From positions 1 to 34,324 of the forward strand of contig NZ_MUNX01000073.1 of the NCBI RefSeq assembly GCF_002001005.1: a stretch of DNA of 34,324 nt, given 5' to 3'. A model generated the notes under the pieces. That model was not told where the DNA came from and ran no database searches. It was given only the letters and a program-made list of their open reading frames with translations. Shown here piece after piece: positions 15,666 to 23,736 of this stretch. The DNA is from Flavobacterium sp. A45 (GTDB lineage Bacteria; Bacteroidota; Bacteroidia; Flavobacteriales; Flavobacteriaceae). The stretch's first letter is position 1. Each line of letters begins with the position of its first letter. A program made the translations under genes and the position numbers.

Positions 15666-17621
15666 ATGAAGCCCATTAATATGAACTGTTTTTCAGTAAT
15701 AATTTGTACTGTTTTATTTTCTGTGACCACCATTTTTTCGCAAGAAAAAATAGAGAAATATGTTGTTGGCAAAGGAGAAACGATTGCCCAAATAGCCCAA
15801 AAGTTTAAAACAACTCCCTACGAAATTTATAAACTTAATCCAGATGCACAGAATGGATTGAAACCCAATAGTATATTGCTGATTCCTAAAAGTGGTGTGA
15901 AAAGCGTGACTTCGCCAAAAATAGCAAAACAACAGCCAAAAACACATGTTGTGCTTGCCAAAGAAACTTTATTTGGAATCGAAAATAAATATGGTGTAAC
16001 TGATGAAGCTTTGAAAAAAGCTAATCCAGATCTTGAAAAATATGGTTTGCAGGTAGGTCAAGTTTTGAATATTCCTTCTAAAAATAGTTCAAAAACTACC
16101 GTGGTAGCCAAGAATGTAGCGATTTATCATACGGTACAGGCAAAAGAAACTAAGTATTCGATAGCAAAGAAGTATGACATCACTATTGAAGAACTGGAAC
16201 GAAAGAATCCTGAGATTGTAGCCAATTTGACAGTTGGATATGAATTATTGATAAAAGGAAATGGACCTAAACCAGCGGTTAAAGTTGTTCCAGCAGAAAC
16301 AAAAGTGACGAGTGTTAAGCCTCTTGAAAAAAGTGTTCCTGAACCAATAAACTATATTGATTATTCGGTAAAACCAAAAGAAACATTTTATAGTTTGTCT
16401 AAAATGTTTGGATTGACTCAACAGCAATTAATCGAATTAAATCCAATTTTGTCAGCTGGAGTTCAAGAAGGAATGGTTTTGAAAGTGCCTTCAAAATCTA
16501 ATCAAATTGCGGTAAATTCAGCTAAACAGAAAGTTGTTTTGACTACAAAAAGCAGCCAGGACAAAAAGACTTTAGTATTGTTATTGCCTTTCAATATCGC
16601 CAAAAACGGTGGAGATACCATCAGTTCTAACGTTAATCGATTGAACAATGATAAATTCCTGAATATGACTTTGGATTTTTATTCGGGTGCTTTGATGGCA
16701 ATAGATTCTGCTAAACAAGTTGGTGTTTCTATGGATGTTAAGATTTTTGATTCGAATGAAACAAAAACTACTTCAAATGTAGCAACTATTTTTTCTAATA
16801 ACGATCTTGCAAATGCCGATGCTGTTGTTGGACCGTTTTATCAGAGCAATGTAGAAAAAACGTCCAATATGCTTGAGCAGAGCAATGTGCCGGTTATTTC
16901 TCCACTGTCAAAAGATGAGGGCAATCCAGCTCCAAATTTATATCAGTCAATTGTTCCTGTTGCTGATTTGAAATCTGTTATGTTTGATTTCATGAATGCA
17001 AAGCAAGGAAATATAATTGCGGTGATTGATAAAAAAAAGGAAACGATCAGGAAGTATATTTTAGAAAATCAAAAAGAGGTTAAAATTGCGCCATTAACAG
17101 TTAGTGGAGGTTTAAATGTTGAAGGTTTCAAAAGCCAGTTGGTAAAAGATAGAATGAATTATGTTGTTTTGGAAACCTCAAATACTGGAATGATCAAATA
17201 TACAATGAATGCTATGCTTGGTGTAATGGCTAATTATCAAGTGCAATTGGTTATTTTGGAACCGAATGAAACTTTAGATACAGATGAAATTAGTTTTGAG
17301 AATTTGACTAAATTACATTTGATGTACCCTTCTGCGACTCGTGAGAATAATTCTCCAGAAGCTCAAGTATTTATACAGAATTACAGAAAAAAGAATAAAG
17401 TTAATCCGAGTACGTATGCTATTCGTGGTTTTGATATCACGTTTGACACCATGATGCGTTTGTCACAAGATAAAACCTATCAGGAAACTGCCGAAACGAT
17501 GATAACCGAACAAGTAGAAAGCAAGTTTGAATATCACAAAAAGGAAGAAGGCGGATATGTTAATAAAGGAGTTTATATCCTATATTATGATACTGATTTG
17601 ACCGTTAAAGAAGCGAAGTAA
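15666..17621 (+). CDS. LysM protein with C-terminal type-1 periplasmic-binding-like domain
   Basis: 651 residues from the ATG at 15666. Earlier ATGs at 15660 and 15621 are in frame, but this start places the signal peptide at the N-terminus (cleavage near IFSQ, about residue 25). Four LysM units follow, the first three closely matching those of the upstream gene (KGETIAQIA, KETLFGIE, KETKYSIA) and the fourth being KETFYSLS. From about residue 300 a domain begins LVLLLPFN and continues with ADAVVGPFYQSNVE, VPVISPLS and IIAVIDKK, the layout of type-1 periplasmic-binding proteins. Known: LpoA-type activators of penicillin-binding proteins use this fold. Inferred: wall-bound regulator or ligand sensor rather than an ABC solute receptor, since no transporter genes are near. 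Confidence 0.83.
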   Translation: MKPINMNCFSVIICTVLFSVTTIFSQEKIEKYVVGKGETIAQIAQKFKTTPYEIYKLNPDAQNGLKPNSILLIPKSGVKSVTSPKIAKQQPKTHVVLAKETLFGIENKYGVTDEALKKANPDLEKYGLQVGQVLNIPSKNSSKTTVVAKNVAIYHTVQAKETKYSIAKKYDITIEELERKNPEIVANLTVGYELLIKGNGPKPAVKVVPAETKVTSVKPLEKSVPEPINYIDYSVKPKETFYSLSKMFGLTQQQLIELNPILSAGVQEGMVLKVPSKSNQIAVNSAKQKVVLTTKSSQDKKTLVLLLPFNIAKNGGDTISSNVNRLNNDKFLNMTLDFYSGALMAIDSAKQVGVSMDVKIFDSNETKTTSNVATIFSNNDLANADAVVGPFYQSNVEKTSNMLEQSNVPVISPLSKDEGNPAPNLYQSIVPVADLKSVMFDFMNAKQGNIIAVIDKKKETIRKYILENQKEVKIAPLTVSGGLNVEGFKSQLVKDRMNYVVLETSNTGMIKYTMNAMLGVMANYQVQLVILEPNETLDTDEISFENLTKLHLMYPSATRENNSPEAQVFIQNYRKKNKVNPSTYAIRGFDITFDTMMRLSQDKTYQETAETMITEQVESKFEYHKKEEGGYVNKGVYILYYDTDLTVKEAK

Positions 17622-17671
17622 AAAAAGTTGGCAGTATTCAGATTCCAAAAATCAGTTTTCAGCGTTCTGTA

Positions 17672-17702
17672 AACTGACAACTATAAACCATCAACCATCA
17701 AC
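17672..17702. repeat. Short-period tandem repeat, 7-base unit
   Basis: Consecutive units AACTGAC, AACTATA, AACCATC, AACCATC, then AAC, lie directly upstream of the OsmC start codon. Just before them is a TCAGTTT/AAACTGA inverted repeat (17652-17658 and 17671-17677). Confidence 0.55.
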
Positions 17703-17709
17703 AAAGAAA

Positions 17710-18111
17710 ATGACTTCAAAAGTAACTTATTTAGGAGATTTAAGAACTTCATCGATACACATACAATCAGGCACTGAAATCCTTTCAGACGCTCCGTTAG
17801 ATAATAACGGAAAAGGTGAGGCTTTCTCTCCAACCGATTCTGTTGCCAATGCTTTGGCGACCTGTATGATGACAATTATGGGGATTAAAGCTAGGGATTT
17901 GAATGTTGATTTTCGAGGTTCAACCGCAGCAGTTACTAAAATCATGAATGCCGAACCAAGACGAATCGGAGCAATCGAAATTGTTTTTGAAATGGTTGGT
18001 GTTTTGGAACAAAAAGATAAAACGATTTTAGAAAGAGCTGCAATGACTTGTCCAGTTTTCTTGAGTTTGAACACTGATATTGAGAAACGAATTACTTTTA
18101 ATTGGAAATAA
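17710..18111 (+). CDS. OsmC-family peroxiredoxin-like protein
   Basis: 133 residues, the usual OsmC/YhfA size. Both redox cysteines are present: Cys52 (ANALATCMMT, 47-55) and Cys114 (AAMTCPVF, 111-118), with the N-terminal PTDSVANALA helix typical of the family. Known: OsmC and Ohr proteins reduce organic hydroperoxides through this Cys pair. The compact form here resembles the YhfA-like branch, whose substrate is uncertain. Inferred: cytoplasmic thiol peroxidase. It is 88 bases after the LysM gene and ends at a strong terminator, so it may be cotranscribed with the LysM pair or expressed alone. Confidence 0.92.
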   Translation: MTSKVTYLGDLRTSSIHIQSGTEILSDAPLDNNGKGEAFSPTDSVANALATCMMTIMGIKARDLNVDFRGSTAAVTKIMNAEPRRIGAIEIVFEMVGVLEQKDKTILERAAMTCPVFLSLNTDIEKRITFNWK

Positions 18112-18142
18112 ATTGAAATTATACTATTCTTAAAACAAAGTA

Positions 18143-18181
18143 AGGCTGTCCGACAAGTAATTTTTGGACAGCCTCATTTTT
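18143..18181 (+). terminator. Rho-independent terminator after the OsmC gene
   Basis: AGGCTGTCC (18143-18151) pairs exactly with GGACAGCCT (18166-18174) around a 14-base loop, followed by CA and a run of T. It lies between the convergent OsmC gene and a hypothetical gene. Confidence 0.85.
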
Positions 18182-18227
18182 TTTATTTTAATTATCACTA
18201 CATATTTTTATAAAAAGTAATAGTGCA

Positions 18228-18665
18228 TTACTTTTTAAACTTCCAGTCAAATTCGTCTTTATCATTGATTATTGCGCCAATTTCGAATTTTACGACTTCA
18301 TCAAATTCAGTTTGAAGTATCACCCAGTTTTCTTCATTAAAGTAGTTTTCAAATGTATCAAATTCTTCTTGGGTAAATTTGGTTATTCCTTTTTCAGCCA
18401 ATTCCTTTTTGACTTCCGCTATTTTTCTGTTGATTATTTTATTGCCAAACAACTCCAAAACGGGGCTTGAAGCTACTAAATAACCTAGTTTTAAATCTTC
18501 TTCCTGATAAAACGTCAATCTTATTTTAAGTGCATTATAGGCAAAAATCACATTGTCATCTTCGTCTTTGTAATTTCTATCAGGTTTACCGTAAATAGCA
18601 ATAACATCATTTTGTTTCATTCCAAAAATGAGTTTATCAATTCCGTTTTTTGGGTTTATTTTCAT
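18228..18665 (-). CDS. Hypothetical cytoplasmic protein
   Basis: 145 residues, acidic, with no signal peptide or membrane segment. The N-terminal stretch IFGMKQNDVIAIYGKPDRNY (13-32) resembles the short G-M-x-x-x-x-V-x-x-x-x-G-x-P motif found in BamE-like and related small domains, but the rest does not let me assign it. The C-terminal half is Glu/Phe-rich (EEFDTFENYFNEENWVI) and ends DEFDWKFKK. It is a single-gene unit, convergent with OsmC and divergent from the kinase cluster. Its solitary position and acidic character would also fit an immunity-type protein, but no toxin is present, so I make no functional call. Confidence 0.65.
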   Translation of the reverse strand: MKINPKNGIDKLIFGMKQNDVIAIYGKPDRNYKDEDDNVIFAYNALKIRLTFYQEEDLKLGYLVASSPVLELFGNKIINRKIAEVKKELAEKGITKFTQEEFDTFENYFNEENWVILQTEFDEVVKFEIGAIINDKDEFDWKFKK

Positions 18666-19069
18666 ATGTTCATTTTTTTATTTCTTATAGCTCACAAAGG
18701 TATCCCTTTTTTAGAGAATTTCATTTTTGGAATCCATAAACAAAAAATTTAGGCTCCAAAAAAAATGACAATTATGTATCATACAAATTTGTAGCTTTAC
18801 GACAAATAATTTACAAACAAGAATTTAGGTTTAAAATGAATCATAAAAAAAACAATCTTTTTCCAATCTAAAATAATATTCTTTTTTTAATTTAATACAG
18901 CAATAAATTGCAAAAATAGATATTAAAAAATAATATTTGCATTACAAAAGAGTAGAAAAATATGTATTACGTCGTCAAAACAGTTGTTTTTGTCTGTGTT
19001 TTAATAAATTTGGTACGATTGTTGGGTAATAACTATTCATCATTGCCAATTTTTATAAAAAGACTATAA
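18666..19069. other. 404-base divergent intergenic region with promoters
   Basis: AT-rich region between the hypothetical gene (minus) and the first sensor kinase (plus). It holds a good candidate promoter for the kinase cluster (18984-19012). It also holds an exact minus-strand -7 box, TACCTTTG (18695-18702), about 30 bases upstream of the hypothetical gene's start but without a -33 TTG. No gene or RNA structure is recognised. Confidence 0.6.
18984..19012 (+). promoter_or_regulatory. Candidate promoter of the sensor-kinase cluster
   Basis: TTG at 18984-18986, an 18-base spacer, then TAAATTTG at 19005-19012 matches the Bacteroidota TTG / TAnnTTTG promoter with near-consensus spacing. The predicted transcript would begin near 19018 and carry a leader of about 50 bases before the first kinase's ATG. 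Confidence 0.55.
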
Positions 19070-21778
19070 ATGAATATCCTCCATACTATAAATAAATGGA
19101 TAATATGCCTAATCATAATAGGCAACTTTGCTTATAGTCAAGATCGAAATTCAGAATTGGTAACTACATTAAAAATAAAACTTAATAAAACAACCGTTGA
19201 TACCGTTAAAATCAACATCTTGAATGAAATTGCCAATACTTACCGATATTCCAATGCGCCGGAAGGACTAAAGTATGGAAACAAAGCATTGGCATTGGCA
19301 GAGAATGTACGTTGGAAAAAAGGAATAGCTGAGGCCAACGAAAACTTGGGAATTTGTAACCAAACAGCATCGAATTTTTCCGAAGCAATAAATCATTTGC
19401 AGAAAGCACTAGAATTTTACAAACAAGTGCCGAAGCAATCGGCTGTTTCTAGAACACTCAAGAATATTGCCCTTGTGTATTTGGCGCAAAAAAAATATCC
19501 TGAAGCGCTTTCCTATTTTGAAAAAACATTAAAAATCAATGAACTCAGAAATGACAAGGTGTTGACAGTCTATTGTTTAAATGATATTGCCGATATTTAT
19601 TTCAAACAAAACGAACATTCAAAAGCGCTGGAATATTACAATCAATCCATTAAAATAAATGAAGAGATAAAAGATAATAACGGTTTAGCCTATTGCTACA
19701 CCCGGATTGGTGGTATTTATTCAAATAAAAAAGAATATCCAAAAGCTGTAGATTATTTATCAAAAGCCTTAGAGAAATATGATAAAAATCAAACAGAGAA
19801 CATAGACAATGCGCTTAAGCAACTGAGTGAAACCTATCTTTTGATGTCTGCATCGGATACAAAAAATAAAAACAGATATGTTGCACTTTCTAAAAAAGCT
19901 TTAAAACATATATCATCAAAACAGCAACAATATTCACAATCCATTGATTCTTTGAAAGAATCACTCGAAAAAGCCACTGCAGACACTACAAGAATCAATA
20001 TTCTAAATAGATTGGCCAGCAGTTATTCTTATACAAATCCAAAAGAGGGAATTCCTTATGGTGAAAAAGCTCTTAAACTAGCGACAAAAATACACTGGAA
20101 AAAAGGAATGGCTTTTGCATACAATAGACTTGGAGTTTGCCAGTGGGTATTGACAGACTACAATAAGGCTATCAATTATTTTTACAAGTCTTTGTCGGTA
20201 TATAAAGAAATAAATGATCAAAATGGTATTTCAGAAGCGTATAACAATTTAGGATTGGTATATGTTGAAATAAAAAAACACAATCAAGGATTTAAATATT
20301 TTCATCTGGCATTTGAAATAAATAAAAAAACAGGCAATATAATATCTATGGTATACAACCTGAATAATATTGCCACAGCTCATTTTGACCTAAAAAACTA
20401 TGACAAAGCGCTGGAATATTACACGAATTCGAAAGAACTGAATCTTTCTATGTTTGATTTAAATGGTCTTGGATATTGTTATTCCAAAATTGGAAAAATA
20501 TATTCTGCCAAAAAAGAGTATACTAAGAGTCTGGAATATTTTCACAAAGCGTTAAATAGTTATGATAAAGACCAAACTTATAACATCGGTGATAACTGTT
20601 TAGAAATGGGGAATGCCTATTATAAAATGGCTTTGGATAATCCAAAAAACAAAAAGCAATTATTGGAACAATCCGTTCGATATCTTAGTGAAGCAGTCGA
20701 TTTATTTTCAAAAACTGATGTATTAGATCGATTAAGTATATGCAATTTTGAACTTTATAAAGTGAAGAAAGAGCAAGGTCATTTTAATGAAGCCTTATAT
20801 TTTTATGAAAAACACAACTCTATAAAAGATTCGCTGTTTTCAAACGAAAGCCAAAATAAATTAGCCAACCTTCAGTCCGAACGGGAAATTGATTTAAGAG
20901 ACAAACAGATTGAGATCCAAAATCTTAAAATAAACAGTAATTCCAGAAAAGTATATTTATTAGTAACTATTACAATCTCAATTGCTATACTTTTTATTTT
21001 ATTTTTTTGGCTGTATATATCAAAAAGAGCCACAAATGAATTGCTTGTAAACAAAAACGAAGAAATATCAAACATCAATAAACAAAAGGACAAATTTTTT
21101 TCCATCATTGCACATGATTTGAGGGGGCCTTTCAATGGGTTCTTAGGACTTACAGAACTATTGGCGGAAGAAATTGATGATATGGATAAAGAAGAAATTC
21201 AATTTGCTGCTATCAACATGAGAAGTTCTGCGAACAATTTAAATCGTCTTTTGGAGAATTTGCTGGAATGGTCCAGAATGGAACAGGGATTGATTCCGTT
21301 TTCTACACAGGAATTCAATTTGGATGAAGTAGTAAGAGAATGTGTTGAACCATTACAAGATGCTGCCGACAAAAAAGATATCGTAATTGAAACAATTATA
21401 GACCAAACGCTCAAGATTTTTGCAGACCATCACATTTTGCAATCAGTCATTCGAAATGTTTTGTCCAATGCCGTAAAATTCACTCCAAGAAGAGGAATAA
21501 TTGAAATAAAGGCAAAAGAAGACGACAAAAACACGACAATCTCCATAAAAGATTCCGGAATTGGAATGAATTCCAAAATGATTGAAAACATATTCAAACT
21601 CGATGTCAAAATCAATAGAAAAGGAACAGATGATGAGCCAAGTACAGGATTGGGATTAATTCTTTGCAAAGAGTTTGTGGAAAAACACAAAGGAAAAATT
21701 TGGATAGAAAGCGAAGAGGGAAAAGGTTCTACTTTTCATTTTAGCTTTCCAAAATTCAATACGATTATGACCATTTAA
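19070..21778 (+). CDS. TPR sensor histidine kinase with duplicated sensor region
   Basis: 902 residues. Signal peptide or N-terminal anchor (1-23); a long periplasmic TPR array (about 28-590); a helical connector with the motif REIDLRDKQIEIQNLK; one membrane segment (about 628-650); then the kinase. HisKA has the H-box FFSIIAHDLRGPFNG with phospho-acceptor His682. The HATPase domain has N-box RNVLSNAVKF (795-804), G1 DSGIGM (828-833) and G2 STGLGL (858-863). The sensor is two copies of one unit offset by exactly 261 residues (Asp44 with Asp305, Trp82 with Trp343, Gln241 with Gln502). It is first of three tandem paralogues; the second follows after 17 bases. No receiver domain or response regulator adjoins it. 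Inferred: extracytoplasmic protein- or peptide-sensing kinase. Confidence 0.93.
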   Translation: MNILHTINKWIICLIIIGNFAYSQDRNSELVTTLKIKLNKTTVDTVKINILNEIANTYRYSNAPEGLKYGNKALALAENVRWKKGIAEANENLGICNQTASNFSEAINHLQKALEFYKQVPKQSAVSRTLKNIALVYLAQKKYPEALSYFEKTLKINELRNDKVLTVYCLNDIADIYFKQNEHSKALEYYNQSIKINEEIKDNNGLAYCYTRIGGIYSNKKEYPKAVDYLSKALEKYDKNQTENIDNALKQLSETYLLMSASDTKNKNRYVALSKKALKHISSKQQQYSQSIDSLKESLEKATADTTRINILNRLASSYSYTNPKEGIPYGEKALKLATKIHWKKGMAFAYNRLGVCQWVLTDYNKAINYFYKSLSVYKEINDQNGISEAYNNLGLVYVEIKKHNQGFKYFHLAFEINKKTGNIISMVYNLNNIATAHFDLKNYDKALEYYTNSKELNLSMFDLNGLGYCYSKIGKIYSAKKEYTKSLEYFHKALNSYDKDQTYNIGDNCLEMGNAYYKMALDNPKNKKQLLEQSVRYLSEAVDLFSKTDVLDRLSICNFELYKVKKEQGHFNEALYFYEKHNSIKDSLFSNESQNKLANLQSEREIDLRDKQIEIQNLKINSNSRKVYLLVTITISIAILFILFFWLYISKRATNELLVNKNEEISNINKQKDKFFSIIAHDLRGPFNGFLGLTELLAEEIDDMDKEEIQFAAINMRSSANNLNRLLENLLEWSRMEQGLIPFSTQEFNLDEVVRECVEPLQDAADKKDIVIETIIDQTLKIFADHHILQSVIRNVLSNAVKFTPRRGIIEIKAKEDDKNTTISIKDSGIGMNSKMIENIFKLDVKINRKGTDDEPSTGLGLILCKEFVEKHKGKIWIESEEGKGSTFHFSFPKFNTIMTI

Positions 21779-21795
21779 AACGATATAAAAATATA

Positions 21796-23703
21796 ATGAG
21801 AAAAATAATCATTTTAATTTGTTTGCTTTTTTTTAGCATTAATTCTTATTCTCAGATAAACCAAGAGCATAAAATTGATTCTTTAAAAAAAGTAATAAAT
21901 CAAACAACAGTAGATACTATTAAGGTTAAAGCGCTTAATGATTTAGCTGGTTTGTTCTATTATAGTGCCCCCGAAAAAAGTTTGGATTACACCAAATCAG
22001 CATTTGCACTTTCAAAAAGAGTTGGATACAAAAAAGGACTCGCTTTGTCATACAATAGCTTTAGCATTTATTATTGGTTAAAAGCCGATTTTCCAAAAGC
22101 ATTAGAGTACAATTATAAAGCGCTTCATTTATTTGAAGACCTAAATGACAAAAAGGGGATTGCCAAAGCAAATAATGGGCTTGGTACAATTTATGTGGAA
22201 TTTAAAAATTATAAACAAGCACTATCTTGTTATCAAAAAGCGTTAGAAGAAAGCCAGATAACAAATGACAGAAAATCAATTGCTACATATCAAAATAATA
22301 TAGGAGATGTCTATTTGAGAATGAAAGAGTATCAAAAAGCACTAGTCTATTTTGACAAAGCTATAAAAATGAATGCTTATGAAAAGGGCAGTTATGAATC
22401 TGGGCTAAATTATACGAATATTGCAATTACATTAAATTTTCTCAAGCAACATGAAAAATCAATAGAAGCCAGTAATAAATCTATTGCCATTTATAAAAAT
22501 GATTCCAGTTTGCTCAATGCTTACAATAAAATAGAGTTAGGAAAATCCTATTATTATCTTGCTCTAATTGAAAAAAGCAAAACTAAACGCGAACAACTTT
22601 TGCAAAAGTCTTTGGATTACATCAATAAATCTTTAAAGACCTTCAATAGCGCGGGTTCATTAATCGACATCAGAGATTCCTATTCTTATTTATCTAAAAT
22701 TTATAAAGCGCAAGAAAAACCAGAGTTAGCTCTTTCTTATTTTGAAAGAAGTTCAAATCTTAACGATTCTATTTTTTCAAGTGAAAACAAAATGCAAATA
22801 GAATTTTTAAAATCGCAAAGAGAAATTGAACTGAGAGATAAAAAAATAGAAATTCAAAACCTTAAAATCAAGAATGAAGCCAGGAAGGTATACTTATTGT
22901 ATACCATAACCATTGCAGTAGTAATTCTTTCAGCGTTGTTTTTTTGGTTATACTTATCAAAAAGAAAAACCAACTTACAATTAGAAGAGAAAAACAAAGT
23001 AATATCCAATATTAACAAACAAAAGGATAAATTCTTCTCAATAATTGCGCATGACCTTAGAGGTCCATTCAATGGTTTTCTAGGGTTAACAGAATTGTTA
23101 GCACAAGATATTGACAATATGGATAAAGAAGAAATCCAGTTTGCCGCAACAAATATGAGAAGCTCAGCTGTCAATTTAAATCGATTATTGGAGAACTTAC
23201 TGGAATGGTCGCGAATGGAACAAGGCTTAATTCCTTTTTCGCCACAAGAAAACAAATTTCTTCCTATGGCAAACGAAAGCATAGGTACACTACAGGAAGA
23301 AGCTAATAAAAAAAGAATCAAAATTAAAACCACAATACCCGAAGAATTAACCATTTATGCTGATTATAATATTCTGCAATCTATTACTCGAAACATATTG
23401 TCCAATGCACTGAAGTTCACGCCAAGAGACGGAAGCATCGAAATTAAAGCAAGTGAAGATTCGAAAAGCACAACCGTTTCTATCACAGATACTGGAATAG
23501 GTATGGATGAGAAAATGTTAAATAACTTATTCAAACTTGATGTCAAAACCAACAGAAATGGGACTGAAAATGAACCAAGCACAGGACTTGGATTAATATT
23601 GTGCAAGGAATTTGTGGAGAAACACAATGGAAAAATTTGGGTAGAAAGTGAAGTAAATATTGGCACTACTTTTTATTTTAGTTTTCCTAATGCCATTTCA
23701 TAA
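21796..23703 (+). CDS. TPR sensor histidine kinase, second paralogue
   Basis: 635 residues. Signal peptide (cleavage near SYSQ, residue 20), a single TPR sensor array (about 25-325), connector REIELRDKKIEIQNLK (342-357), membrane segment (about 366-387), HisKA with His419 in IIAHDLRGPFNG, and HATPase with N-box RNILSNALKF (532-541), G1 DTGIGM (565-570) and G2 STGLGL (595-600). All residues needed for ATP binding and autophosphorylation are present. It begins 17 bases after the first kinase gene and almost surely shares its transcript. The kinase half is very similar to its neighbours, while the TPR half has drifted. Cognate response regulator unknown. Confidence 0.93.
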   Translation: MRKIIILICLLFFSINSYSQINQEHKIDSLKKVINQTTVDTIKVKALNDLAGLFYYSAPEKSLDYTKSAFALSKRVGYKKGLALSYNSFSIYYWLKADFPKALEYNYKALHLFEDLNDKKGIAKANNGLGTIYVEFKNYKQALSCYQKALEESQITNDRKSIATYQNNIGDVYLRMKEYQKALVYFDKAIKMNAYEKGSYESGLNYTNIAITLNFLKQHEKSIEASNKSIAIYKNDSSLLNAYNKIELGKSYYYLALIEKSKTKREQLLQKSLDYINKSLKTFNSAGSLIDIRDSYSYLSKIYKAQEKPELALSYFERSSNLNDSIFSSENKMQIEFLKSQREIELRDKKIEIQNLKIKNEARKVYLLYTITIAVVILSALFFWLYLSKRKTNLQLEEKNKVISNINKQKDKFFSIIAHDLRGPFNGFLGLTELLAQDIDNMDKEEIQFAATNMRSSAVNLNRLLENLLEWSRMEQGLIPFSPQENKFLPMANESIGTLQEEANKKRIKIKTTIPEELTIYADYNILQSITRNILSNALKFTPRDGSIEIKASEDSKSTTVSITDTGIGMDEKMLNNLFKLDVKTNRNGTENEPSTGLGLILCKEFVEKHNGKIWVESEVNIGTTFYFSFPNAIS

Positions 23704-23736
23704 ATTAGTGTATTTTTGAAAAAAAATACCCGCTTA

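Noticed and set aside
17727..18074. 115-codon open frame antisense to the OsmC gene
   Set aside because: It lies fully inside a confident OsmC gene on the other strand and shows no domain of its own.
18228..18665. Immunity protein of a toxin-antitoxin or polymorphic toxin system
   Set aside because: It is small, acidic and solitary, but no toxin gene or toxin-like domain lies beside it.
22854..23354. 166-codon open frame antisense to the second kinase
   Set aside because: It mirrors the conserved kinase coding sequence; similar antisense frames occur opposite the other two kinases, as expected from a shared codon pattern, and it has no promoter or recognisable domain.
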